From Riptortus pedestris (taxonomy: Eukaryota; Arthropoda; Insecta; Hemiptera; Alydidae): a DNA stretch of 64,000 nucleotides. Within the stretch, counting starts at the first letter, position 1. Every line of letters starts with the position of its first letter. The stretch covers positions 89,944,001 to 90,008,000 of the forward strand of contig CM032233.1 of assembly GCA_019009955.1 (NCBI GenBank), read 5' to 3'. The notes under the pieces are model-generated. The model ran no database searches. It worked only from the letters and a program-made list of their open reading frames with translations, and was not told where the DNA came from. Shown here in pieces: positions 35,656-48,440 of the stretch. Position numbers and translations under genes: made by a program.

Positions 35656-38600
35656 AAAATAAAAAATCTAATTCTTGAAACATTAAGAAAGTTTAACCTG
35701 CGGAAGAAAAAAAAGTCTTTCTTTCCCACCAAAATATCTAAGTTTTAAATCCCTTATACAAAAAATACTATCAACCCTAATTTAGTAATAAAAATAGTTT
35801 TATTATTCTACCTAGCCCATATTAAAATGATCATTTCTAAATGAAATTGTTGAAAAAATAAAATTCATTCAAAGCCATATTATTCATGACTCATTGTTTA
35901 AAACAAGAAATAGTTAATATTATTATTAATAATTATACCCTCTTATTACAAGAATATATAAACTCATATAGTAAAAGGGAGAAAAATATTTTTGCATATA
36001 AGAAAAGATTATAGCCCTTTGTCACGAGAGAGAATTTATTTAATAACACGTAGACACGATCAGACCAATACATTCATCATTAAAATCTTATCACTTGGAA
36101 AATATCTTACACAGTCCACGCTCTAATTCACCAAGACGAATTAAGCGATTTCAACTTTTATAATTTACTTGTGAAGAGTATTATAGCTCATGTAGAATGT
36201 ATGAATAACCTGTTTAATATTATTATACTATACAAAAGAATGCATACCCAAATGAATTTATATTTATTAGTTCCAATTAAAATATGTACAGAAATGTCTT
36301 TTTTATGTGCATGAGATATTAGTTTTACTATTTTTCATGAAATATATTAATGGTGCTTGGCAAGATAACTCCAAATTCTTAATTAATATGATTTTTTTTT
36401 GTTTTAGATGAACAATGTTCCGCGAATAAAATACCTTCATTTTTGTCCAAGTGGCCATTCATAATTAAATAGGGGATTAATAAGTAAAGATTTTATTACA
36501 TCAATTCCACGAAGAGATAACTAGGTAATAGATTTAATTGGGGTAGATGACAAGACGCAATTATATTTTCACAATGTCGTTGGCAATCATCATGCAAATG
36601 AAAAAAAAAAAAAAACTTTAAAAAGTGCATTCTTTGTTATGAATGATCAAGGTTGTCTCTGACACCCCACCCCTAGAACTGCATAAGGTTTAGTCCTGTT
36701 GGCCATGTGTACTATTGTTATCGGGTATTGGACACGCGTGGCCAAATAAAATAATTCATGATAGATTGTTATAATTATTTTAGATGACATAACATTTTTT
36801 GATATTTACTTCATGATATATTCTTCTTTGAAGCCGTAGCTTTTTGTGAAATGGATTCATCCATAAAAATATCACAGGCATCTTTGAAATCAGGAGGTAA
36901 ATAAATGAACTGCCTCTTGTTAATGAACTAAGCTCCAAATTTATTAAATATCAATTGTCGGTTATTACATAGGGTCTCAAAAGATGACGTTAATTAGTTC
37001 ATTACTGAATTCCTGAAATTTACAGTTAATCTAGTATTGACTAAAGACAACCATGTCTGTTCAGTACCCAATTGATGGGTAAATAATTAAAACATTATTA
37101 TAAAAGTAAAAAATCTATCTCTTAAATGTTTGGCATTAAAATTGCAGCATTTTTAAATGATATTACGCCTTTTTATCCCCAAAGTATCAAACATATTTCT
37201 GGCATAGAATTAAAGTAGAAAGTATTTATGGAGGAAACCGTAACACTTTTTTCCGCGAACCAGACTTTTGTTTCATTATGAGCGCATTGTTTTATAAACT
37301 GTTAAATAGATAATCACCCCCCGGTTATCTCGGTCACAGTTTGCCCTGACGCTGCATATTATTAATAAACAAACCTTGTTATCCCAAAACTGTCTCGGAA
37401 TTTACAAATAGCTTGCTCCCGTATTGTCATTTGCAAGTCAGACTTTCCAAAATGGATTACAGTTTCGTAAATTCTAAACAAATAACTAAACAGGAGCTTC
37501 CTCGACATTAAATAACTTCTGGATCGTTAAAACGCGCTTTATTACTCTAGTTACGTTAAAAATAAAATGCTGTGTATACTTATATAACTTGTGTGTGTAC
37601 ATACATACAATACTAATTTATATGACTTTTCATTGCGAGTTTATAACTAAAACTTGAATAAACACCCTTACAATTCATTAGCAAAGCTGAACATACGATT
37701 TTCATGACTTTCTGTATCTTAATAAAGACCTCTAGAATAAAAGAAAAATAGAAAAGAAATTTGTTACGTTGATAGTTTTAGTTGGCTTAAGAAGTTACAT
37801 GAAGCCACAAGTCTGAAAATATAATTCCGATAATGTTTCTAATTCATAAACACGAATATATAACTGAATTTTTCTATTTAGGTTTTGTGCTTAGACATTT
37901 GTAGAATACTAAACACTATGAAAAATTTAAACATTTACCTTTTCCGTGTACAGTTTCATTAATGATGCGTAAGTCGATGATTTTTATTTTATAGCGTGCA
38001 AAACATTTTATTTAGGAAGAACACTCATATCACTTTACTTTCTATTGATGTTTCACTAACCGAACCTGAAGTATCGCACCGTCGTTCTATAATTAAATTA
38101 GTGCTTTCCTAGATAATATTTTGTTTAAATAGAGACAAAAGCATGAAAGAGCTGCTTTCAGTCACCATAAAATAAACTATTTTCTTCTTTATTCAATGAA
38201 CATTCCTGACTGTAGATAGATATGACTAATATATACTGTTCTAGGGTCTGTTAGAGTTTATAGAAAAACTACAAGCACTATTTATGCCTCATATTTTGAT
38301 ATTAAATGGATAAATAATTCTAATCGGGGTTAATTTATCATTTAGTTAACTTTGTTTGTGTGTGTGGATACATATTCAGGGGAAATGTTTGAATGATGGA
38401 TCTTTCTACTGTTATTCTTTCCTGCAACACTGCATTTTATAGCTTAAATTTACTTGAAACTAGAGAATAGTAATTTCTTCTTTTTTTTGTAATTTTTTTT
38501 TTTAAATACAGCGAAAACCAAGAAACGTTTTAATATCAATGAGCGATAGGCCGTGAAATAGTAACCTCTAGCCCGCAGATTCACACGGGGATCTGACTAC

Positions 38601-39697
38601 AAAAAAAAATAAATAAAGAATTACTGTATTTTTCATTTACAACCTATATCATAAAACTCATAGTAGGGATAGGATGAGAAACTCCTTTTATTTATTAAAC
38701 TTTGTAGGACTGAGAGAATTATAATTATATAATGCCCTATGAGAGAGATGTGTGAGAAAATGTTGCCTTCCTTGGGAACATTCACTCTACTGTTTTACAA
38801 TCTAGTCAATGTTCCCACAATGTTTAATGGCAATGTAGGAAAAAGTCACCCCACTACATTCTATAAACCTTTTGCCATCTTAGCAGGAAAAATGATCCCC
38901 TACAGCCTTGGGGATTTCATTACATACTAGGTTGTAGTAACCCCTAGCATGTGCAGATTTAATTAATTAGTAGTGAAGATTACTTACATAAAAGAAAAAA
39001 AAAAGGAATTTTTAAATTATGAACTTGTCTGTAGCCCTAAATCTTATTCCAAATCTTGGTAATAATGGAAAATTAATTTTCATCATTCATATTGTCAATT
39101 AGTGGGGTGGGAAGAGTCGGATTATTGTGGCATGCACCATGAGCAATTTGTAACTTGATAAAGTCATACACTTAAAATGGTGTGTGCTCCATTCCGATAA
39201 GCGAATTTCCTTCTGAGTATCCAAGGATCCGTTATAAAGGTATGTGTAGAAAGAAATATCCTGTGCCCACATATAGTTTTCCTAGATTTCGAAAATAAAT
39301 TGCATTCTGTTCAGAACATATATAAAAGCCTTATTTAAATATCTGTATGGTTTTGCTCACTTACAATTTTTTTTTACTAATTATGAAACAAAAATTACCG
39401 ACGTTTCCATTTTAATAATTACTCAAAGGAAGGACAGTTTCGCAGCCAACATTTATCGTGGTTTTTGTGTATAAAAGTGTGGCTACTTCAAATGAGAGAC
39501 TTTAGATTTATCAATTTAAGATTGACGCAGTGTAAGAAGTATTATACTGTATTTCAATTTTGAAGCACATTATATGTATTGAAGGACCAGGTAAAAATAT
39601 GAAAATTGCATATATGAAAAGTTCTCTTTGAAATAAAGTTTAGCTTGTATTTGGGCTAAGTGAATCAAGTATTTATGAATGTAATGTTAGCTAAGCT

Positions 39698-39698
<1 letters not shown>
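35656..39698. other. Unassigned AT-rich DNA
   Basis: No gene, RNA gene or known element end was recognised. Confidence 0.4.

Positions 39699-39699
<1 letters not shown>

Positions 39700-39754
<55 letters not shown>
39700..39754. repeat. (TA)n microsatellite without flanking element
   Basis: About 27 TA units in single-copy surroundings. Unlike most TA tracts in this window, neither side matches family H or another element. Confidence 0.95.
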
Positions 39755-39758
<4 letters not shown>

Positions 39759-42700
39759 TATGATTATTTTACTTAAATAATTTATTTTTATACTTGAAAC
39801 ATTTATTAATAGATTTAGAGCTTTTGGGTAATGGATGAATGGATTTCTCTACCAATAATGATATCTCAAAATATTTTAGTTATAACAAGATAACCATTTA
39901 ATGGTGTCCCTTAGGCAGAGACTAGCTTCAGACATAGGCAGGAGCAAATGAGAACATAGAAAAGTTAGTATTGCAAATGGGGAGCATCCATCAATTTTTT
40001 GATAATACGTCCTGACTACTTTTAGCCTTTGAATGGTTCACTTGTGGAAGAAAATCAAAATTAGTGGAGCCATTAGTAATAATTTATTTAGCCAAAATGT
40101 GACATTTCGTATAAGCGAAAGACCTAGGTATCCTATTACTAGATGACTAACAAGATGCAGAAATTCTTTGATTCAAAATCGAACAATAGAAGAATGCTGT
40201 GTCTAATTATGGTTGTGAAGGAGGAATGATCTTGAAAGACAATAGAATTTTCCAAAAAAGGCCAATGAGAATTATTTCCATAATGAGAAATAACCAAATT
40301 TATTCAAAAATAACATAATTTCTAACTCCCCATTGCCTGTATTGGATCACCTTCTCGGTACCAACACGATATATTAAATTAAAAAGAATTCTATTGGAAT
40401 TCTGGAATCTAAACTTTTTTTTTAGGATTTTGGGTATATAATTAAAACTTTCAAGTACTTCAAAAGTTGATTTTAACTTTAAAAGGGTGTGTGTGCGTTC
40501 ATAAAGTTTGAAATCAAAGCCCCATTCTGAATTACATTAAAAAACATTATTTAGTGTAATGGGGATGTTCATGATCTCTAACTGCATTGCCTCAGAGTTA
40601 TATGCACTGTCTCAATCCTTCCGTGCAATTCTAAAGAGCAATTAAACTAACGAGTGACGGTGGCATAAGGGCCCCCCGTTACGCTTTCCCACCATCCAGG
40701 GCAGCGGAAAACGGCGTGGAGAACATTTCCATGTGATTACCTTTTGTTCTGTTCATGACGGGGAATTTAGATTCGGTGGTTACAACGTCAGGTTTAGCCT
40801 GCATGGAGGCCATATTAAAATACTGAAGGTTGTTGAGTTCATTAGAGACTTAGTGCAATAAGAGTGATTAGCATATTGAAAGTCTTAATTTCATAAGGAA
40901 TTTTTATGGCGTGAAAACGTCTTAATTAAAGAAGAAATGAAGCAATTACCAGAGTGCTTCCAATATTTCTCCTGATATTGAGGAAAAAGAAACGATCTAA
41001 CTAGAAAGTATGAAGGTTTTCCCTTTTGGTTTATTGAATAAAGCATATATATTTCACAAATTAAAGTTTCTGATAGTTTGAAGTAAGTTTTTGACATTTG
41101 TATAATTGATCTTGAGGATAAGATATCTAATGGTCTTCTGTTAATAAATGAGTATTTAGGGAGATAATGGGGCATATCAAACACATTTATCATAAAAAGT
41201 AATAAAAAGCAGAGCCCGAATATATTAATACTTTATAACAGGCTTAAATAAACCGTTGATCACAGGTTAATCTTTATTTATTTATTTTTTTTTAAATAAA
41301 AGGAATATGATTTATAATTTATAAAAAGTGAATAAATCTGACTAAAATAAATGAATATAGATTCATACAGTATGGTTTCCTATCCTTCTAATTTTAAACG
41401 TGACCAAGTCAAGCTCTATTGTTAAACTACACTTCAAATGCATGGAATTTGATCGTTGAACGTTATTTTATAACACGTTCCAAAAAAAATAACCCTCATT
41501 CTATGTTTTGTTTAAAAAATAAATTATACCTTACAACATAACCACTTCGAATGAATGGGTAAGCACTAAGCTAATATTATTTGGAGTGAAAATCAATTTT
41601 AAAGGCCCAATCCAATATAAGTTTCAGCTAAATTACATGGTATTCCGACCTAAGCAACGTCATTAAACGAGGTGATATGGGTAACATTTTGTCCAGGGCT
41701 CTTGTTTACTCATGAATAATTTTCTATATTAAAGGATGATTAAATTGCAATATGACCAATGAATAATCTGTTATTTTTTCTCTGTATACTAATAGTAAAA
41801 TAGAAATCCTAATAAAGTTTTTTTTCCTGTTTTTACGGTCCTGATAATTCACATTTACGGGTTTCGATATGCACGTTGAAATTTCAATAAAATTCTTAGT
41901 CGAAAATATTATATTAACAAATGCTAGACAGGCTTTGAAGGACGCCTAACTTTTTTAGTTTTTAATGATTATTTATTCAAATTTATTCAGAGCATATTAC
42001 AATCGTATTTCCTGTGTCAATATTACTGCTGTAGTGTCACATCTATTGGCTCGTCACTTATTAATAACAGCTAGAGCATTGAACCGTTCAATTACTACCA
42101 TTTAAATTATTTCAATTTCGTATGCGTAAGAATGTATTTAAAAATTAAAAAAAAAATTATGTAAAATGAACAGAAACAATCAGAAATTTTTCATTATTTA
42201 ACATCTTCCAAATTTTCCCACTTGGAAAAACCCTTTCCCCATGGTCGTGTGGTAAGACCTAAAAATCGCCAAGATAAACGTTTAAAGCTGATGCGCTATG
42301 AAATCGTTCAAATTTAAATACAAATGTACATATAATGTGGGTTCATTCAGACCCCTAACATTGATGTAATTTTCATAATTCATAAAACTCGAAATATAAG
42401 CTACTTTTTTAAAACGTTCTTTAACCCAGAGTGACAGTTAAGTAAAAGGAAAATTGTGAAGTTCTCTGCCCCTATTTGGGGTACAGGAAATTTGCGCACG
42501 GTCTGTTTAATTTATTAGAAAAATAACTAAAAGGAGTTAACTTTTAGTTATGGATTTTTGACATTATGCATACAAATTTTGAATTATTTTGATGATCCCA
42601 TAGAGCATACACATATGATTGCTACGTTTTGCATGATCTTCTGTGTGCATATATTTTAATACTCTTTCAAATTGTTTAAATTCACATTTCGTTGATTCAT

Positions 42701-43620
42701 GTAAGTCTGAAATTAGAAGCGTTACATTGTCATTACAAACTTCTATTTAAATATTGAACTATTGAAAGCGGTTAATGCAATTATACATTGCGGATTACTT
42801 GGGACGGGCTATAAGTATCCACAATTACAACAGACGCTATATACTAGATATTAATTTTTTTAAATTGTGAATGAAAGAAACAAGTATACTGTGTTTGAAT
42901 CAAAATAATGGAAAAAGTAAGTGAGCCCTTTCACTAATGCTCACATATTTCAAGATTTAGAATGTATTTATCTTAGAGCATGATTCTTGTTTTACCATAA
43001 ATTCTTATTCAAGCTTAAATGAAAATAACGAAATCTTTGTGTTTCATAACTTTATAGTGAAATTTGCATTGTCAGTGCTTATTCTATCATTTTTACAATG
43101 TCTTTGTTTCATCATCCAGACGGACTGTTAGCCGGAAAGAACTCTTGTGCAAGGAATAAACATTCCCATTTTTTTTGTCAGGGTACCTTTTTATTTATAC
43201 AAAATTTTACTAATGGCATTAAACACTCACATAGTATGACTAGAGCCATCGGTACAGAAATATTCGGGTGAAAAGTTTAAAAAGTATTTTCCGTAAGTCT
43301 TCAATCCTTTTTGTTTAGACAGATTTAGAACCTTATTACTGAGATTGGTACGTAACACGCCTTGCTAATATTTATCGGTGTTATAAAAAATAAATTAACG
43401 TTATACACTTCGTAGTTTTCATGCCTGGTTTTAAGTGAAACATCGGTGATGACCATCATCGAGCATACCTTATTATGAACTAATAAAGGTTTAGTATGCC
43501 AAATATTTTAATGAATTACTTGTTGCTGAATTCTTCTTAGCTTTTCGGCTTGTGTGAATACTCTCACAGGCCAAAAGCTTAGAACATATACCGTTAAATG
43601 TAATGAAGCTTCAGATATAG
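39755..43620. other. Unassigned AT-rich DNA
   Basis: A small GC-balanced patch at about 40640-40810 stands out (ggcataagggccccccgtta region). A 100-codon minus-strand frame (40891-41193) resembles no family I know. Nothing else was supportable. Confidence 0.35.
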
Positions 43621-43624
43621 CGAG

Positions 43625-43634
43625 TATAAAAGGG
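43625..43634 (+). promoter_or_regulatory. TATA-box-like sequence
   Basis: TATAAAAGGG, a strong match to the polymerase II TATA box, lies in a slightly GC-richer setting. An ATG with a 25-codon frame follows at 43691. An imperfect stem (about 43540-43585) lies just upstream. In AT-rich DNA such matches arise by chance, and no convincing gene follows. Confidence 0.2.
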
Positions 43635-46600
43635 TGCGGTAAAGCATTGCTGGTTGCAATTTTTTGCTGAAATAAAACTTTAATGAAGGCATGGAATTCA
43701 TTCAGAAGCTCAATATCAATTCAACGAAGTGCAGTTTGAAGAAGTCATTTCAGGCTCTTAGTCATTAATTTCAGGTTGAATATCTAATAATTAGATTCAT
43801 TATTTACAGGTTTTTATTGCTAATACTTTTTTTTTATTTTTCTTCTAGAGGTAGATTATATTTTACATCCAAAGTTAATTACGAAGTTATAAATCAAGCA
43901 AACTATCATTTATATCCAAATGTCGACATTAAACTTTATATAAAATCGGCTATAACATTAAACATTAAAAAACTACTTTGTCCTGCTTAAATTTTCTGTT
44001 TTTGCTAGATAAGTATTGTATTATATGCTTCTTCGGATAGTAATTAGACATTTTCATATACTCGTAATTTGTGTCTAAATTAATCTTATTTATAAGCAGA
44101 GAATAACTTAGATATTTCAGTTCTTAAACTAAGCATTTTCGCCAGAACAGGGCAAAAGGAAGAGAACAAACTCCTCCCATGCTGGGATTCTATATTATAA
44201 TGAATATTACAGAAAAAAATATCTGGTATTCAAATTGGGCTTTCCCACATGACAAACAACGTTTCCTAACTTATATAATGTGGGAAGGTCAGCTCGAAAA
44301 TATAATAGGAAGGATAATATCACAGAATGAAAAATCACGTTCACTGACGCTCTAATTCATTGTTAATTATTTGAAAATATATAAATGGAAACTGAGAATC
44401 TCCATTTATATGTCTTAATAGTGTATTTTCATGTTGTATGTAAGAATAAATGCTTATTGTTCGAATGTCTGAAATTTTGAAGTCGCCCATTGAAATAAAA
44501 AAAAAACTGTGAAGAAAAACTATACTTTTTTTCATTGTTCGTATATGAATTGTATTTTTTTAATTTATTTTATTAATGGGAATTGTAAAACTTAAGGCGG
44601 GAAACGTATATAGCAGGACATTCGAAAGTTCATCTAATTCTATTTCAATTGTCGTATTTTGTTAAACAATAAAACTTTTTTATGTTCTTCAACATAGTTT
44701 TAAAAGCAGGATGATGGAACAATTCAGGAATTTTGTAATAAACAGCTGTACATTCAATTTAAATAACTATAAACACGCCAGCTAGAGTTAGTTAGTCTTA
44801 GCTTTATAGTAACGAAATAGTTTTTAAAAGTGTTTATACTTCAGTATTGAGTAAGTTTTGTTATTTCGATATGCTCAAAATCTATTTCAGGAAGCTTACT
44901 GAAGATTTAAATCACAGTTAAAAAATAAAAGTCAAATAAGACATAATCATGGCCGGTAATAGAAGAGTTAAAAACGTAATGATTTGTTAGGATAAGAAAA
45001 AAAAAACTATATCTATTACTATTATTTTTCAAACTATATCTAAAATACATATACATTTAATTGTATTATCCTAATCACATTTAAATTAAGCTGTTTTTCT
45101 ATTGAAGTGATCGGACACAAAGGATGATAAATTGAATGATGCCAACGATTGGTCAAATTTGTTTACTTTTTCTACAGTCATAAAAACTTAAACATAAATG
45201 TAGGCAAAACTAACCTTTTAATTTGGCATCCAATTCGACTGATTTACACAAAAACAAAATAGAATGATTATCATTTTATTTGATTACTCACGAAAAGTAA
45301 TGATGTCTCAAGGAAGCATTTCTAACATCTAAGAACACATAGGGGCTGCTTTGAACAAATATTTGTAGTACGATTTTTAGGTTCGCATCTGAGTTTTTTA
45401 AAATGACCGAAAATCAAATTCTCAATAGAACAGAAACATATTTCTCTAAACGATCGAAAGGTTAAATTTGTGGTTATTTAAACTATAGCCTTCAACAAAA
45501 CTAGTAAATAGTAATATCAGATTGGTATAGAATATTTTTTGAAAATTTGGTGAGCATATGAACATTCCTATTTTTTTTTAATTCAGCTCAGTCATTATTT
45601 CTTTTCACAGTGAAGTTCCTTAAAGAGCAAATACTTCTTCAATTGCTTGTGACTTTTAACCTCGGTTCTTAACGCAACCTATTTTGTAACGTAGCAATCG
45701 AATCGGCTCTAGCAAGAACTAGAGAAACGCTCTGAACTAATCAGAGCTATTACTTCCTGCAACGATGTGAAACATCTTTTCGTTTTATGAAAACATAATT
45801 TTATAATAATAATACTAATTCAGAAGCAAAATCATGAGAGGGTAAGTGTGTGCAATAAATTCTGAGTTGTTAAAATACTTTTGGGATAGAGATTAAAACC
45901 CACGTACTTAGTCTAGGTAATACTTATTATGAAATAGAATATTTCGTATAATCTAGGCAAGCCGTCATAGCAAATTGAGATGTATATGATCAATTTATAT
46001 TGTTTAAATTAGCCACTTTTAAGCAAAAAGAAAACTATTTAATCTGTTTTATGAAATTCAACATAAAATTGTGTTAAATGCATATTAACATATTTTTTTC
46101 TTTGTAGTACAACAAAAATATTATTGAAGTTTTATTCTTATTACAAGGTCACGAAATTAAATTTTATTTTGCAGTCACAATTTTGTAAAACTAAGAACAA
46201 ACTAAGGTGCAGAGAATGATTGCCAATTCTAGATCAAAAATGGGAAAATAGAACTTTTTTTTTGTTATACATTTATCATATTGCCACTGTCATTGAGATT
46301 TTTTTTTAACGTATATGGTTAAACTTTAGTTTTATTTTTAAAAAGGCACAGTATTATTAATAATAGAGTAATTAATTAGATAAAGTACAAAATACAAAGA
46401 GGCCGTAACTATTCCAATGTATTTGTTCTATGATAAATGAAAAACAGTGCAAATATTATTTTGAATAATTTCACTAATAACAATGAATACAGCTCTGTTT
46501 GCTATGAGATTCAGTTTGAATTTCGTCCACATCTAGTAATAATTTTATGGACATAAAAATTTTAATCAACTAAAAATATTTTAACAATAATCCTATTAAT

Positions 46601-46983
46601 GTTTTTAATGGTTGATTAAAATTCCTAGACTTATAAAAACCGTGGAAAAAGAGTATACAATCCTATTTGACGAAAATACTTAAAATAAAGAAAAAAATTA
46701 ACTTACTGAATTCAATAATTGATTGTATGTGGAGCATACCCATAGATTCAAGTGACAGTTTGAAGGCCTGAACAAATATTTCAAACTGTCTCCACATTTT
46801 AAATTTAATGAAAAAGAATGTTAAAAAGTTTTCTCATTTATACTTTTAAATCACAATGTGCACATTTGAACCACTAAATGACAATTAAAAGTCAAACACT
46901 GAATGAGCGAAATTATATATGGATGTTGCAAGTTGTTGGCAAAAGTTGACAGTTATTTGACAGGTATCTGTGATAGGACTGAC
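43635..46983. other. Unassigned AT-rich DNA
   Basis: No element copy or coding signal recognised. Confidence 0.4.
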
Positions 46984-47265
46984 CTCTAGAGGATGCGTGG
47001 GGAGATGATGGCGTTGAGATGATTGCTGCTGCCTGTAAGCCCCACTGGATATGGCACTGTCGAACCACGGGCTCCAATCCCCGTGAATTCTTTCAGTGCC
47101 ATTCCCAGGAGAAGCTGCTCGATGGGCTGCTGGCCGGTGACTGGGCTCTATCCTCTCACAGCAGTGCACCTCACTCCCATGGCCGGGTTCCGCTCTGACA
47201 GCCTCCTCAGGAGTGGGGACTCCCTTCCCCTCCGCCCGCCGCAGGGAGAGGGGGCGACACGGCCC
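46984..47265 (-). CDS. Candidate exon, unknown protein
   Basis: A minus-strand frame is open from a stop near 47268 through to 46885. Cutting it at 46984 gives a splice-donor consensus (AG|GTCAGT). The translation is not low-complexity and includes PTPEEAVRAEPGHGSEV, then HGDWSPWFDSAISSG and a Gln/Ser/His-rich end. I do not recognise it. No clear acceptor or start is visible upstream, and the plus strand is open too, so the frame may reflect GC content only. Confidence 0.2.
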
Positions 47266-47520
47266 TCAAACCAAACGTAACGAAACAGTTGACGGAGCCC
47301 CAACTATATAAAAAAAAGGAGAAAGAGAGGGAAGGAGAGAGAAAGAAAAAAAGGCGAGAGGAGGCAGAGCGAAACGAAGCAAGCACCGAGAGGAACTACA
47401 GTTGGGCCGACAACGTGAGCTGGTAGGAAGAAAGGTGATGGCGACCAGCGGCCGGAAGTACATCATTTTGTGTATAATGGGCCGACTAGCCGGCAACGTT
47501 GCCTACCCCCTCCAACACCT
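46984..47520. promoter_or_regulatory. GC-rich CpG island, candidate promoter or exon region
   Basis: This is the most GC-rich, CpG-dense stretch of the window. It has a nested stem near 47053-47101 (TGGCACTG outer and CAGTGCCA partner, with a CACGG/CCGTG hairpin inside), then a TATA-like ctatataaaa at 47303, a GA-rich tract (47315-47395) and a well-placed ggtgATGGCG start context at about 47435 on the plus strand. The island resembles a host promoter or 5' exon more than any repeat here. Without homology or transcript data this is inference. Confidence 0.35.
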
Positions 47521-47662
47521 ACACTACATCCAACAAAAACTCACTAGTCATTTACAACAGAGAAACATACCTTCCCGACATGAGTTAGTATATAAATCCA
47601 CTAGGATCCCCTTTGTATGCGAAAAAATAAATACACTGGACGTAGAATCTCAGTACCCATAG
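47435..47662 (+). CDS. Candidate small ORF or first exon downstream of the GC island
   Basis: An ATG at about 47438 (MATSGRKYII) in good context follows a TATA-like sequence by about 130 bases and stays open to a stop at 47662; the same frame has an earlier ATG at 47402. The latter half becomes AT-rich and less protein-like. No domain or signal peptide is evident. I do not recognise it; it may be a 5' exon read past a splice donor. Confidence 0.18.
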   Translation: MMATSGRKYIILCIMGRLAGNVAYPLQHLHYIQQKLTSHLQQRNIPSRHELVYKSTRIPFVCEKINTLDVESQYP

Positions 47663-47756
47663 TTAAGTGTTGATATTTGAAGGTCAGTTTGAATGAGAAT
47701 AAATTCAGAAATCATAATGGAAATTCATTAAAATAATAAATATAATTTTTATTTGA

Positions 47757-48055
47757 TCCCTGATTTTGGACTAATTTTATGATTTCTTGATAGATTGTAC
47801 TAAAAATCGTACGTATCAATTATGGTGGCTAGCATTTGCTAGCCTATATTTTAGGAACATCTTTGCATCTGTACTTATATCTCGAAATGTATAAAATGCA
47901 GAAGTTTGAAAATTACACAATCTCCTTTAATAAACTTGTTTAAAGCAGATACTTAATTTAATTAGTTTTTTAACTCGGGTTTTACTTAATGTTTCTTCTT
48001 GAAAGTAAATTTCTTCATAATCTACCAAGCTTTCTAAGAAAAAAGATTTGGTAGG
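47757..48055 (+). repeat. Dispersed repeat E, copy 1
   Basis: About 300 bases with a diverged direct copy at 50353-50700. Shared words include aattttatgatt, gaagtttgaaaattacacaa, tttaaagcagatacttaa and ctaccaagctttctaagaaa. It also contains gctagcatttgctagc, a short palindrome absent from copy 2. Confidence 0.85.
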
Positions 48056-48294
48056 TGGTTCCCTTGCTTAAAAGTAATTGATGTGGTTACCACATGATTT
48101 CTTTGTACTCCTATCAAATTAAATAAGAAAAAATATGTACATGCACTTCATTTAAAATCATTTCATTTGAATGTGATATATAGATATCCTCGGTCCAAAG
48201 CATCGGATCAAAAAATTTAACACAGCAAAATTTATAGATCTTTGATAAACAAAAGTAGTTCTGTACCTCTAATAGGTAGGGAGAAATTTTGAGC

Positions 48295-48440
48295 TGAGAT
48301 AAGTCCATACATACGTACGGACATCACGCCGAAACTAGTCAATGAGTTCAAGGAAGGTCATAATGGATAATTCCGTAGACTTCTGAAAACCAAACATTTA
48401 TCGATGACCATTCTTCCATTACATCGTTGAGGGAAGTAAA
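48295..48440 (+). repeat. Dispersed repeat D, copy 1
   Basis: Contains catcacgccgaaactag, aatggataattccgta and, at its end, gaggGAAGTAAATACG. The same order, diverged, occurs at 51985-52112. It has the look of a retroelement 3' region, but no coding part is attached. Confidence 0.6.

Noticed and set aside
39470..39479. TATAAAAGTG as a core promoter
   Set aside because: A single match in AT-rich DNA with no downstream coding signal; weaker than the site at 43625.
40891..41193. 100-codon minus-strand frame
   Set aside because: No recognisable domain, ordinary AT-rich composition and no splice or promoter context; a frame this long is expected by chance in 64 kb.
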